Below are positions 1 to 12,912 of a DNA stretch of 64,000 nt, piece after piece. Location of the stretch: NCBI RefSeq assembly GCF_000006405.1, contig NW_003206658.1, positions 980,474 to 1,044,473 of the forward strand, written 5' to 3'. The notes below the pieces were generated by a model. The model made no database searches. It was not told the DNA's origin and worked only from the letters and a program-made list of their open reading frames with translations. The position numbers were made by a program, and so were the translations under genes. The stretch's first letter is position 1, and each line of letters starts with the position of its first letter. The DNA comes from Perkinsus marinus ATCC 50983 (taxonomy: Eukaryota; Perkinsozoa; Perkinsida; Perkinsidae).

Positions 1-160
1 TAGCGCATGTGGTACATGCAGCCACACGGTGTGAAGTTCACACTGTGAACTACGCATTCCTTAATTCAATTAATTGTTCATAAAAACAATAAATGCCCTT
101 CGTCGATCCTCTTGAGGGATTGTCCGATAACGACACCCGATCACGCTACCGGTTATCAAA

Positions 161-196
161 GGAAGCTCTAGAAGGAAGCTCTAGCGCTGAGCTTCC
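161..196. repeat. Short tandem plus inverted repeat
   Basis: The 13-mer GGAAGCTCTAGAA at 161-173 is followed directly by a near copy at 174-186, then by the inverted word GAGCTTCC at 189-196, so a small hairpin is possible. Role unknown. Confidence 0.6.
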
Positions 197-454
197 TCTT
201 AGAACTTCTGAGTTAGAAACCCAGAGTTAGTTGATTCCGAGTGAACATATTGAAAAGTTTGAAGTACGGATGTGTACAAGTGCGACAGAAGATCTTCTTC
301 CGAAATTTTATCATTGCTGTAACGCAACGGGAAATGTGCATGCATTCGGGGCGAATCTACCAGGTTCAACCCTCGTACAGTAACGTTTTCTTCCTTTCTT
401 GAAATTGTCACTTTCGGTTGTGGGGCGTAGCGACTATAATCTTCGTCTTGTCAA

Positions 455-735
455 AAATGTCTGATTCAAACTCTGATTCCCTGATTCTCGAAAATACTCA
501 GATTCAATGGAATCACCCGAAAAATCAGCCTCATGAGCAAGGCATATTGAGTAAGAGTATTAATCAGCCAAAAAATCAACTTTAGATTCTCGAATCAGCT
601 CAGAGATCCACATGTCCTCGCGATGATCCTGATTTTTCGCTCCAGAGTAAAAAATCAGTGAATCAGGGGTTATTACTCACCATCTGATTTTTTCATCTGA
701 GTAAATACTCTGACTCACCTGTTGCATCAGGATCC
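455..735. repeat. CTGATT/AATCAG word cluster
   Basis: About a dozen copies of CTGATT or its complement AATCAG, many inside longer words such as TCTGATTC or AAAAATCAG, lie within about 280 bases in both orientations. GAGTA/TACTC words are interspersed. It does not read as protein. It could be a decayed satellite or a multi-site binding region; the sequence alone does not decide. Confidence 0.55.
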
Positions 736-1554
736 GCATACGGCCCCAGGTGTCATAATATCGATCATCAGGGCGCGCGCCATTACTGCACAACCTATAC
801 CTACGACGACCCATATTGAGTATGCATATACGTCCTCTGTTAGCCATTATAATTAATTGATAATAATTGTCTTATTATTCCTATAAGGAGGATGCTGCTG
901 CGATGCTTACTGGTAATAATATGGTATATGATGGGATGATGATATAATGCTCAGTGTTTACTACTATCTACCATTACTCACTCTATTGATGATGATATGT
1001 TATCATTCTTAACATTGGGCTCATTGAGAGGTAAGGAAACAGATAACGAGATAAGGCGAAACCCTCGAAGAAGGTGGTGGTATTACTTAATCAATAGTAC
1101 TAGTAGTCCTTACTATCAGGCATCATCATCATCATGAATCTAACCCGACTCAACATGATAGTAGTCTTTTAGAGGTATGGGATAATAAAGGGTAATAATA
1201 AAGATAATCGTTGTATGTTAATGTGATGATGATCTTTATTAGATATCCTATAATAGTAGATGATACCGACCAACCAGATAGGATACCTTTAATGGTAAGC
1301 ATAATAATAAGAAGAGTTATACTCTATACTATTGTATAGGCGCCTATCACTGACAATAAGAATACTCCCAATATGAGTGGGGTTATTCATCGTAGTATAC
1401 AGCCGACCACGACGAAGACGACTCAAACATCATCGTTAATGAGTAGTAAAGAGGTATTACTAGGATATTGTTGATAGGTATGTATTAGGTCGTACTACAC
1501 TATTACTACGAGGTGATGATAAGGATGAGGGACACGTGGATGATGATGATGATA

Positions 1555-3188
1555 ATATTAGCTTTGATGTTATTACATGTTACTTTCCTAAGGGATCAAC
1601 AGTAATACAATACTCAATAATACACGTAATTATGAAGACCATCATTAGGCATCCTTATCACGGAGGATATGTCCATCCTCTATGATGTTGAACAGTGATG
1701 ATGATGAAAGCTCTTCTTCTTCTAACCCATCCCCCCTTACCGCACCTGATGCTCAATTATCATGTTCAAGGAGGCTTACACCATCTAATGTTATTGACTT
1801 TATATATGGTAATAGTAGGAATAGTAGGAGAGGAAGAGGAGGAGGAAGTCATCATTATTATTATAATACTCAGGTAATCAGCCAATACAGAAAATAGGGA
1901 AGACTTTGGATTTCACCAATGAGGGAACATTAAGGAACACTCTTACCTCAATGGATAAGGATACTACCTTACATATGCTATTTAATGATTGTTTAGGAGA
2001 TACTAAGAGTAGTAGTATTAATTAATAGTAGTAGTATATGGTGTATTAGGTCTACCTGATCTAGATGATCATAATGATTATATGGCATTGGTTATTGTTA
2101 ATAGTAATGCTGAAAGGGATGGTATGGACAGAATAGATCAACATCATGCTACTACCATTATTGGTAAACATCACTATTGTCCACTATTGCTCTTCATAGG
2201 AGCTTGTATATCTAAGGTACATCATCATCATCATCGAGTATTGTATCTTATAAGACTGTAATACTATTCTACCCTATCCAATTCTTCTTTCATGCTGGTG
2301 GATATGATGTTATGAATAGGAGGAGAAGTGATATAGTAAACACTCTCATGTATATAGATCACTGTGGTCATCGGGAGAATCACAACAACAAAAAGAAGAA
2401 TAAGAAGAGCCCATCACAATGTATTAATGATATGGTAATAATAATAGTAATGAGAACATATCTATTACTCTTGTTATTAATGATTAGAGTGATGCTGGTA
2501 GAGATGGTGATGGGGAAGATGGAGCCACTTTAGCTGTTGGTTATATTACACTTATATATGATAATAATAATATAAGTGGACAAGGAAAATGGGATGAGTA
2601 ATACCTTGTATGAAGTTCATAGTCATTAATGCTACTACTTGTAGGTCCTCATCTTCTTCAAGACATGGTAATGGTAGGACTCAAAAGTTGCCATCGAGTA
2701 GTAGTAGTAGCTTCTTATTACAGAGTTGGGATGATATACCGTAAGACAATAGAATAATATCATCATAAGGATTATATTGAGATAGGTCTGATGATGAAGA
2801 TGTGGGAATAGATAAGTTATCAATATCAGCTCTAAGGGGAGGAGGAGTAGGATCGCCAGTAATACTAGTCGTCATCATCATCATAATCCTAATGATAGAT
2901 ATTATCAACACCTAGCTCCACTAGTACTATGAGAGGGCAGTTAAGACATGAAGTATCGGACAAATCAGTAGTAACCACTAGTAAGGTTTATTAGTAGTAT
3001 GAATAATATATAATATTATAATGCAGATGTTATTGATGGTGGTGATAGTAGTAATAGTAAGCACAATAATAGGGCTAATAATGCTGGATACTATACTTTA
3101 TGTTATATACCACGTGGATATGTAATACTTAATTACTTCATCATCATCATGATCACAGTCTTTATAGGCTATGATATCAAGACGGGAG

Positions 3189-3220
<32 letters not shown>

Positions 3221-4190
3221 GAGTGAGAAGGGGATAAGACTATTATCCCATAGAAGAGGATGGGGGCTGGATGTCCCTTCACAGAGCTTTACATGTTCTA
3301 AAGCCTTCAAACCTTCATATATTGCATCGTCTATTACGAGTATGTTATAACGAGTAGCACGTATATGATATGATAATACTTGGTAGGTAATGACACTGGA
3401 AAAGTGTTGGATTTGAGCTCACCATCGTCGGATATTATCCGTAAATCAATTGATAAGCTGGATAAGACCCTCCCTATACGTCTACTATTCGGTTCATGTG
3501 ATGAGGAACGAGGTATTATTCACATAGTAGTACCACTCCTTCTTCTTCTTATTGTCATTAGCACTCCCTGATCTCCGCCCTGATAAGGATTATATCGCTT
3601 TAGTATACATCAACAATCGTGCCGTATCAGGGTCATCATATGGTAGTAAGTCCTGGTATCATTATTCGTATAATTTAGATTATAGTAGATACAGTATCAT
3701 CATCCTTCCCAACAGTATCCTTTAAGACAGTAGCAATCTTCCTTTCACCTGATGAATTGTCATTATCTAATCAAGAGGCTAAAGAGGAGGCATCAAGTTC
3801 CATAATGGATATGTATCAATGTGCAGCAGCAGGAGCAGGAGGAGGAGGAGGAGCAATCGCAGCTGTTAGTTCACAACACCGACGTTTAAGGAGTTGTATC
3901 AACTCCTATGTAGGTTTATTGATATATTCTTTATTCTTATTATCTCATATTATAGATTGCAAAGCATCGTCGTTATGGAACCGGGAGTGAAGATGATGAA
4001 GTTAATACCCCAGTTACTACCATACCGATAGTAGCTGCTGGATACGTAACTTTTGAGAAGAGTTCTCTCACCAATGATAATGTACTGCATGATGATACAT
4101 TCTAATACGGTCGTTGATGGATATGCTGATACACTCCTGTGTTGTATTCCTAGTATATAGAAGAGTAGTATCATAGCGGATGTTGTAGGA
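1555..4190 (+). CDS. Unrecognised multi-exon gene made of two diverged 1.5-kb modules
   Basis: I do not recognise this protein. Open frames on the plus strand joined by GT-AG-like signals appear as two homologous sets about 1.5 kb apart. Set one: GK.LDF...DK..L..LF near 1900-2000, LPDL....DYMALV near 2055-2110, KTVILF near 2255, and a GYITL segment near 2535. Set two has matching segments near 3398-3520, 3566-3620 (LPDL....DYIALV), 3727-3760 (KTVAIF) and 4020-4060 (GYVTF). Between them lie serine, asparagine and glycine low-complexity stretches. The conserved order at constant spacing argues for a real, duplicated coding unit rather than chance frames. Start, end and exact exons are not resolved, and it could be a pseudogene. 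Nothing in the sequence shows its function. Confidence 0.35.
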
Positions 4191-4504
4191 GGTCGACCAT
4201 GGGCTACGGAGTAGTATTACCATCATTGTTTTAACATCGAGAGCTCTAAAGATAACCTGTTCCGTGGTAAACGGTTGTATACCCCTATAAGTTAGTCATT
4301 ACTGAGAACAACATAATTATCATGATGGGTGCAGCAGGATGTTATCAACGGATAACATTGTAACTCCAGAGTTCAACTCTCTGGGTATAATAAACGATAC
4401 TGTTGGTAAATGCTAGGTTTCAAGTTATATGGATGTATAAGGTAGTACTACCACTAGATTGGTGCTGCAACTCAACAGGATGTAAGTATTAACAAGACGG
4501 TATA

Positions 4505-7500
4505 TCATGGACAATCTTCCTCCCGATCATCATAGAGCCATGGATCAGTTACTTTAAGTATTTCCTTCTCGGCATTAGCCAATACTTCCTTCACCTTATC
4601 CTCATCTATATAAACCCCAGCTGTGATAAGAGAGTCTATCAGTTCCTCTGCTTTATTGAAGTGGTCGGCCAGTTGAGCAAGATCCGTACTATCATCGATA
4701 CCACCTTCAGTCGAGGACACTTTACATACTGTATGGATGAGTTCAAACAAAGATAACTTTCTACATGCCTTATCGAAGGTCTCGGGTTCAATCCTCAGTA
4801 CATTCATTCTTTTTCCATCTTCTACAAGTTCCCTCAGCCTAATCATAACATCATCCAACGATAACTGATCGTTTGTAGATGGTAGTAGATATTTCTTCAC
4901 CTCCTCAACACACTGAATTCTCTTCTTCATAAAGTGCCGTATATCACCACGTGTTGGACCCGATTCTTCCGATATGATACCAATAGTATTACTCTTAATG
5001 ATAGTATTGAGTTTAATCGGATGATCAATATTTGTGTTTGTATAACACTGTCTAAGCTCCTCTCTCATCATAACATCCCATATACCCATATCATTATCAA
5101 CATCCCTATGCAGTTCCTTATCCAAAATCACCCTCCTTGATGTATCCAGTGGATCCACTCTATAGGCGTCCTCACACGATGTCACCATGTGCTGTACAGT
5201 ATCATATAGGAATGCCCTTACTCGTCTATCACTATGATGAGGGTCTTCCATACTCATCATCGAGCAGCCTCTTGGTGTTGTTATTTTACTGATATTATTT
5301 ACAATACAGTCATGATATGTTTTCCTAGAAGTAGCAGCTTTCTGTGCTCTATCTGGATTCCCCAGTGCCCATCTATCTCTACATAGTGCCTCAAGATCTT
5401 CCTGCATAGTATCCCTTCCTATCTCTAATACAGTATCATCTTCTACGCCAGTAGCAGCATGACCTACCCAGTGAGCAGCCAAAGTCCAGTACCCTTGGGA
5501 AGGTAGGGAATCACTATAATGTGATAGAGAATCACCATCAAGACAACATTCGATAATATAAACAACACCAGGGGAAAGATTAAGATAAGGTAACCTGATA
5601 GTAGTAGTAGGACGATGATAATGATGATGCCCCTTCTTCTTCTTCTTCTCCTCCTCCTGATCGGCCCAGACCTCAGTAATAATATCAATACATTGTCGCC
5701 AAACATTGAGTGTACCATAAGCTTCAACGTTACTATCATCATGAGGATCAGCAACAGCAGCAGCAGCAGCAGTCGATGAAGGTGGTGGTGGTGGTCTCTG
5801 GACTAATAGTCGGCCTCGAATACGGCGGCACGAGGCTGCTGTTGCTGTTGCTGCTGTTGCAGTATACCATTGTGGTGTATAGTATTGTATGCCTATCGAT
5901 ACCAATAGGTTGTTATTATTAGAAGTAGTAGTAGCATTATGAGGGATGAGTGTAATCCTCTCTCGTAGTATAACATAATGAGGAGGCTTGGGAGTAACAC
6001 CCTCCTCCTTCCATACCATACGATGGGTGATGACGACCTCACTATCATCTCCACTACTACTCGATTCATCATTCAATAACTGCTGTTGTTGCTGGCTATT
6101 GCTGCTACTACTACTCATACCAAGAGCACCATAAACTCTTATACACTTCAGGTGTTGTATACTATCGAATGTATCAATGATGAACATATAAGTACCATGT
6201 GGAGGTATTAGATAGTCATGATGAGGAAGGAGTGGTAGGAGATCAAAGATGCATTCACTAGGTAGTAGAGTAGGCTGACTAGGATGTAGGATCTTGTAAC
6301 AAGTGATGTACATCCCTATTGATGGAGGGATGATGTCTCCATCAATAAAGATCCTCATATATGTTCCCTCACTTGATTGATGAATAACAGTTCTTGATAA
6401 ACAATGATATCCAACCCTAGGAGAAGGAGTAGGAGTATTCATATTAAGGAGTAGGACCAATGGGGTAGTGTCCTCTCGAGGATCATCATCATCATCAGCA
6501 CTATGATGACTATGATGATATGATGCAATAGCAGCAGCAGCAGCCCTTTTAACATCAGTGTGGAATTGTATGGTACCATAAAGCACAGAATCATTATTAT
6601 TATTATGAGTATAACCACCACCACCATCATAAGCCTTCATAAGACATATTCGTAGATGTTGGAGATGGTGGGAGGCATGTAAGTGGAGAGTGCTCCTACA
6701 GTATGATGATGATGACGTTGCATGATCCTTGTTGATCCTATCCATCCAATATACCTACACATCCTATGACATCCATCAGAGAGGGTAGTAGTAGTATCAT
6801 GGTATGTTACTCCATAGGGCTTATCATCATCTAATTGTAGTATAGGATGTAGAGCACTAGTAGGAGTAGTAAGGCTCTTATCAGATGATGAAGGTTGAGA
6901 AAGGAATGACGATATAACCAATGACCTCTCCTTAGACATCTCCTGAGAGCAAGCACAAGAAGGATAAAGGGGATATTGTTGTGAGGATAATAATCACCTC
7001 AGTAGTGTGCCTTGATGATGATGATGATGATACCAACTGTGCTATCAGCCATACTCCATCCTCCTGGCTGTCTATTGATACCTAATACACCTGCTGTTTA
7101 TCGATCCATGTTGTGTTAGGAGCAGCAATAGTAGTAGTAGTAGTAGTAGTAACATACCTCCATATAGTTGTGTTGTTGAGAGAGGATCCCCTCATCCTTT
7201 TGAGTCCCAGTGATAGTATGATTAGCAGTAATAACATAAGGTGAGTAGACAGAGTATGAGGAGCATCCTTCTATAGCAGTGATATCCATCCAACATCCCT
7301 CATCATCCTTCAACTCCCTCCATTTCATAATACTACTCCCTCTATGACGCTCTACAGATTGGACTATGTTTATTCATCTTAATACCCCCCAACCTTAATG
7401 ATGATGATGATCATCTTACCGTCAAGTATGCTTAGTTGTCGAGGATCAATAGGTATACTACTCCCATCTAGTAGGGATGAGGAAGAAGAGGAGGGAGTAC

Positions 7501-9798
7501 AAGTAGGATAGGACTCGTCTAGACAATGATGATGATGATGCAGAGATGTTAACTACGATAGGGAATGTATACTGCTCACCCGAAGAGGAATAATGTGATG
7601 GTGTATGAGAGGAGTTTGATGATGCATTACTAATAACGCTGTCCCCATGACCTAAATGATAATGAGCAGGTAGTCCCTGAACTGTGGGTAGCAGCAGCAG
7701 CAGTGGTGGTGGTAGTAGTAGTAGTAGCAAACTACTGAGTATATCCTCCTCCTCCTCCTCTACCTCCTCCTCTACTTCTGAGTCATCATCACCATCTATC
7801 AATACTCGACGTGCCCGGCTAAATAGCAATAAGTGTTATTAGATAACAATAACAAGTCGTAATGACCTCAATGATCCTGATACACTCCCTATAGGCCTCA
7901 TATTAGAATGTAGTTTGGCTAACTGTATAAGAGTATAGCATTTACTACTACTATTATCATCATCATGTATGTTAATATCCTCGACTCGATGCACACTCCA
8001 TCGGCAGGGTACTACTACCTACTAATACTATCCTATTGCAGCGACAACTAGTGTTCTTATTCTCTACCTCAGTATCGCTTTTTCTTCTTCTTCTTTTTCC
8101 CTGACCAACGTCTAGAGGTATGTGATCGATGGAGAGGAATAGACTATGGCTAGCTATTTCTGTTGAGAGTTCTTGGGATAGAGTTCGATTCGATGATAGA
8201 TGTGTCCTCCTACACCATCCTGTTAGAGCTGATATTACATCAAATTCCATCATTAAGTTATCACCATTGTAACCACCTAATTCAAAAAGATGATGTTCAT
8301 GGTCTAATTGGTTATTATACTCTACTGTTGTTAGTGTATAACATTACTTATAGAGGCTAATTTGAGTAGAGCCTTGCACAATATAGCAGGCCAGAGACCT
8401 CCATCATGAGCTCGGGGTAACATGAGATGAGAAGGAGGGTTTGATGATAATGATGAGGTAGTTGTGAGAGTGGTCGTTGAGGTCATTGGCATGAGGTCAT
8501 CAATCTAACATGATCATCTATAGTATACCTACTCCACTTATTACTACTTCTATCCTCCTCCATCTATCCTCATAATACAGCTTTACTATATACCTCCCAT
8601 TCGGGTTATATATAGGATATCCGAATGATGATGATGATGATGTCTGATGACAACATAGAAAAGAGGAAGAGGGAGTACTACTAATACAACTACTTACATG
8701 AGGTGTTGTTGTTGTTGATGATGATCCCTCTACTTCAGATCTCTTCTCTATATCATTGAGGTTAATCTAAGTATAAATGAATAGTAGTAGTATGAGTAGT
8801 AATAGAACCTGAGGATGTATAAGCTCCCATAAGAAGCATCCCTCTTGTATGTACTCTTCATGACGAGCAACAAGGGATATATTAGATGCCAACCATATAC
8901 CTACTACTATAACATACTCATACTCTTAACCATCCTCCCTACTTATCGATGATGATGATGATGATGACTGCTGATGATGATGATGCATCTGGCAGCCTAT
9001 ATCTTCCAAGTGAGCCTTACGAGTATAATACTGCATACGTGATAGGATGCAGCTTTCGGGGACTGTAACCACCTTCCCATCCTATTATGTTGATAATAGT
9101 CATGATGAGGTACCATGCTTATGATCATGAGTACTCACCTCCTCCTTCTCCTTGGCTGTCATCATCACATCATGGTTTAGTAGTAGTTGATCCTTGACTG
9201 ATAGTATATCCTACATTCGGGTTATATTAACCCACAAGAAGGATGATGTATTATACTTACTGTAGAAGGTTGTTGCAGTAGCAGTTGTTGTTGGTGATGT
9301 ACACCTGTAGTATCATCATATGACATTGGAATATCCATAAGAGTACCATCAACCTGTTATTATCAATAAAGATACTTAATCATTAGTATCAATACATGTA
9401 TCCTCTTCCATCCAGTTAACCTATCCTTCATCTCTTGTGGTAGCAACAACATCGACTCATCCACATAGTATCCAGCATCATCATCATTACCATGACGACC
9501 ACGATAAGGAGGAGGATGGAGCCAACAATCAATTCCCTATACTATATGCTGTAGGTAGTTAAATCCTCCTAGACCCTACCTTAACTTCAACCTCATCAAA
9601 CTCCTCCAATGAAGTATTCTCCTCCTCTTCCTCCGGCCCTACCAGATCATTATCATCTTTGGTATGGTCGATGTCATCATCATCATCTTCATCATATCCA
9701 ACATTATCATCATGATGAAGGGGCTCCCTCCGTGTATAGGTACTAAGACTACCTTTCGTAGGTTGAGGAGATACCACTGGCTTCTTACGAGGACCCAT
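4505..9798 (-). CDS. Androglobin/calpain-7-like protein (calpain-type cysteine protease fold)
   Basis: Minus-strand gene of about eight or more exons; the last is a long exon at 4505-6745. The chosen start at 9798 begins MGPRKKPVVSPQP and leads into an acidic N-terminus. Calpain-core segments can be read in order: WELIHPQ near 8830, NPNGRYIVKLYYEDRWRRIEV near 8560-8610, GGLWPAILCKALLKLA near 8360-8400, then GGYNGDN and ISALTGW near 8220-8270. These match the PC-core and ALTGW signature of calpain-7 and androglobin. The large C-terminal exon has GYWTL and a PDRAQKA-containing helical region resembling androglobin, broken by poly-Ser, poly-Gln, poly-Asn and poly-Pro runs. I could not identify a canonical catalytic Cys motif or a globin domain, so activity is doubtful. 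In animals this family is linked to ciliated/flagellated cells; that role is inference here. Intron at about 6760-6815 joins KPYG to VYWMD. Confidence 0.5.
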
Positions 9799-10104
9799 TA
9801 TGCGTAATAGGTCAACAACACTATAATCGAACACTATCACGATAACAACATTATCACTCTGTCGTCGTAACTATGATTGCTATGGAATTGGATAGTACCA
9901 CCTTGCACGCACACAGACGGTACGCGGACGAGGCACTGCGCCGCGCATATACACGTGTGGGAGTAGCATCGATGCTGTTGTAACATGACGTGAAGTCTTT
10001 GTATATTTAATTCCTATAAGAGGATATGATAGGCCACCCTGCAGTGGAGGGTGTGTTATATATTGGTGAAAAGAGGAAGAAGAGGCCGTCAAAGTGGATA
10101 GGAG

Positions 10105-10140
<36 letters not shown>
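10105..10140. repeat. (TAC)n microsatellite, about 12 units
   Basis: An uninterrupted run of twelve TAC triplets, the longest perfect CTA-type run in the window. It would encode poly-Leu or poly-Tyr in some frames, which explains artefactual open frames here. Confidence 0.9.
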
Positions 10141-10215
10141 GCCCTCTTCAATTAGGATGGGGCTCGATCAGTTATGGACATGATAAAATGAATAATGTCT
10201 CTATTCGAATTAGTC

Positions 10216-10240
10216 GTAGGTTCGATTCCCACGCAGATAG
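10216..10240 (+). other. tRNA T-arm-like fragment
   Basis: GTAGGTTCGATTCCCAC matches the RNA polymerase III B-box consensus GGTTCRANNCC and forms a T-arm-like hairpin with one mismatch, followed by a 7-nt acceptor-like stretch. No matching D-arm or 5' acceptor is seen upstream, so it looks like a tRNA 3'-half rather than a working gene. Confidence 0.5.
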
Positions 10241-10341
10241 TTTCTTAATCGAAAGATATCCTTCATGTATATTCTAAAATGAGCAGCAGCAGCAGCAGCA
10301 GCTGCTCATCATCGAGCCCCCTTGGTAGTCTTATTCCCCAA

Positions 10342-12284
10342 CTAAGACCCACCATTGACCAATAGTGTATCATACCTTGTCATCATAATTGAATAATCCC
10401 ACATATCTGGATAATTATCAAATGAACAGTATTGGTGTAATAATGAGTTGTTCTTCTTGTTGTTGGGGTAGTAGTAGTAGTAGTAGTGATAGAGGAGAGG
10501 AAGGCAGATATCGTGATGAATACTATCATCATACACCCTATCTATATCTATTATCATCAAGTATGGATGAATAGGAGAATCCTCTCTAATGTTATCCTCA
10601 CCTTCAGTACTGGACATATGCTACTACTACTAGCTTTATTAATAATCCTCCTATCCTATAACCAATACCATGTGAACTTTAGTCGAAGCCTTATTTTGCT
10701 GATTACTAGTATTGTAACAGTACATGCCCCATAATATGCATTTGCTCATTAGTAGCACCATGCTCATCATCACAAGGTTGCCTTCTAGAGACTAATACTC
10801 GATAATAGGGATAGTAAGGATATAACTGAACAGTGATATTCTCCCTCGCGAACCCCTTCCCTTTTGATGATAGCACTAACAGCAACAGGAGTATATGATC
10901 AATGATCTACGTTGAGAAGATATGAAACCTCCTACAATTGTGCATGATGGACTTGGTGTTGTTATAACATCTTACTATCATAAATAAATGTTTTATCATT
11001 AATCGACCACCTTCATATTATCATTCACAGTGGAAAGAGTGAATCCTTCTCGCTGAGAGGAGGATAGCACCAAAATATGCACCTAGAAGATGGAGTAGTA
11101 GTAGTGGACTACAAAGATTTATACACCATTACTCTGAGTTAGGACGAATCGTTTGAATTGTGGTAGATTCCACAAATGCCTATAACGTAATAATGGTAAT
11201 ACCATACTACCACAAAGCCACATCATACCCTAATAATAAAGTAGTTAGTTTATCATTTATATTATTCTATACCCTACCAGACTAGATATACTCCTGTTAC
11301 TAGGTATAATAGAAGCTATACCAACTGCTGAGAGGAAACCAAGAATAATACCTAAAGATCATAACAACACACTAACTACTACTATGTGTACTACTTACCT
11401 GCAACTCTAGAGGCTGCAAAGTACTCCGGTTGATGATAGCACGATGGTCGTAGTAAACCCAATTCAAATACCAGATGATGTGGTATGGATAGTTGTTGAT
11501 GTTGAATCTATTCATAGATACTATCACTATTAATATCATAATTACTACCATCATAAGTGCTATCTTCTCAGCGTCAGCAGTAGGTACTCCAATGTTAGTA
11601 GCATAATTGATATACTCCTAATAGGAAGTAGAAGACTGTGTTATTATTATTACTACTATTACCTCCACTTCATGCTCAGGAGCTATATCATGTTCCCATC
11701 GTTCTCGAGAGAATTCATGATTATAATGATGTATAGCTGCACGATCACTTCCTAAATAATCATCGTTACTACTACTAATCATAATCATTCTTATCACCAA
11801 AAGTGTCTATTCCTACATTCAATGCTACCACAACAGCAAGACCAATAGTACTCATGATACTTGATACCGACTTATCTCGTACACGCAAGTCAACTCCTGC
11901 TGCTATCAATGTACCTATAAACAAGTGATATGTTATATACAAGGATATACCTACATGTTGATGTAAAGCCAATATCAAGTGCTCCTCCAAAATAGAATAG
12001 TAAAGGTGACACCATCTGATGCCTGAAGTATAATGATGATAAGGTTATAATGATTGAATTACTAATACTACCCTTGCTCTGCATCTGGGTCTGATGAACC
12101 TCTCATCTCATCAAAATGCCATAGTCGATATCTATTCGAATATCGTATAGTATATCACAGAATGAGCCGTATATCACTTAGTAAGCCTTCTACTAGAAGT
12201 AGTAATAGCTTGTCTAGACTCTATATCATCATCATTTGTAGAAGGAGAAGGATACAACGATTCATCCATACTACTAGTAGCCAT
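10342..12284 (-). CDS. Unrecognised multi-exon protein, probably membrane-associated
   Basis: I do not recognise the family. A plausible start at 12284 gives MATSSMDESLYPSPSTNDDD, and an intron then joins in frame to YRLWHFDEMRGSSDPDAEQ. Further exons carry hydrophobic stretches (SPLLFYFGGALDIGFTS near 12000; TLIAAGVDL and IGLAVVVALNVGIDTFGDKN near 11780-11920), then DRAAIHHYNHEFSRERWEH near 11700, YPYYPYYRVLVSRRQP near 10790-10830, and a last exon ending at 10342 (WDYSIMMTRYDTLLVNGGS, stop). The hydrophobic segments suggest one or more membrane spans in the N-terminal half. Exons between 10850 and 11400 are uncertain. The gene is divergent from the plus-strand gene starting at 12913. Confidence 0.4.
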
Positions 12285-12912
12285 CATATGAGAATACTAT
12301 TGGGCAACTGGTATTGTGTTGGAGTATGAACACAAGGGGTATACCTCGAAAGTACATAGTAAGGGCTAGTAGAGGAGGTGGTGTATAGTGAAGCTAGCGA
12401 GCAATGTTATATCAAGAGTCCACCGACCAGTAGTACATCATATTACTAAGGTAATGACCATTACAACATAGGTACGCATTCAATCTTCCCATACCTTCAT
12501 ACTACAACACAACTACTACAATTACTTTAGTCTAAAATCACATATCACACTTAACAAGAGTTAGACAAACGTCGATAATATAACACTAGATACAAGGGAG
12601 GGGGAAAAGTAGATCAATGATGTCGTTGCTAAGGTTACTACATCCACACATGGACAGTGTAATCCATACACATGATCATTTAACATGGCAGCCGTTCCAA
12701 GGCGTATCTTGTGCTGCTGCTGCGGCGGCGGAGGCGCACGCGATCGAACTCCAAGTCCGCGCACAACGTATGCGAAGGGTATAAAACGTATGATGCATAC
12801 AGTAGAGGGAATAGCCAGGGATATACAGCTAGAGATCGATGAATATAGGTAGGACTATTATTAAGGTTAGAGGCTTAATACTCTATTATCTAGACGACAG
12901 AGATCCCTCATT
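12285..12912. other. Divergent intergenic region
   Basis: It lies between a minus-strand start (12284) and a plus-strand start (12913), so it probably contains both promoters. A GC-rich patch at about 12715-12765 stands out from the AT-rich surroundings and includes a weak antisense B-box-like word at 12741-12757. I see no recognisable promoter motif. Confidence 0.35.

Larger units (their letters stand above)
1..1554. other. No supported gene
   Basis: I see no convincing coding exon here. There is a short minus-strand open frame at 199-411 without family resemblance, a small repeat at 161-196, a repeat-word cluster at 455-735, and then AT-rich sequence with scattered GAT/ATC runs. A possible exon of the downstream plus-strand candidate gene begins near 1555. 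Confidence 0.4.
9799..10341. other. Intergenic: microsatellite and tRNA-like fragment
   Basis: Between two minus-strand genes. It holds a TAC/CTA microsatellite (10105-10140), a tRNA T-arm-like sequence (10216-10240) and a CAG/CTG run near 10284-10303. The frame at 10026-10277 runs through these elements and looks fortuitous. Confidence 0.5.

Noticed and set aside
10026-10277. 83-codon plus-strand frame with a poly-Leu run
   Set aside because: The poly-Leu comes from the CTA microsatellite and the C-terminal half from a tRNA T-arm-like sequence.
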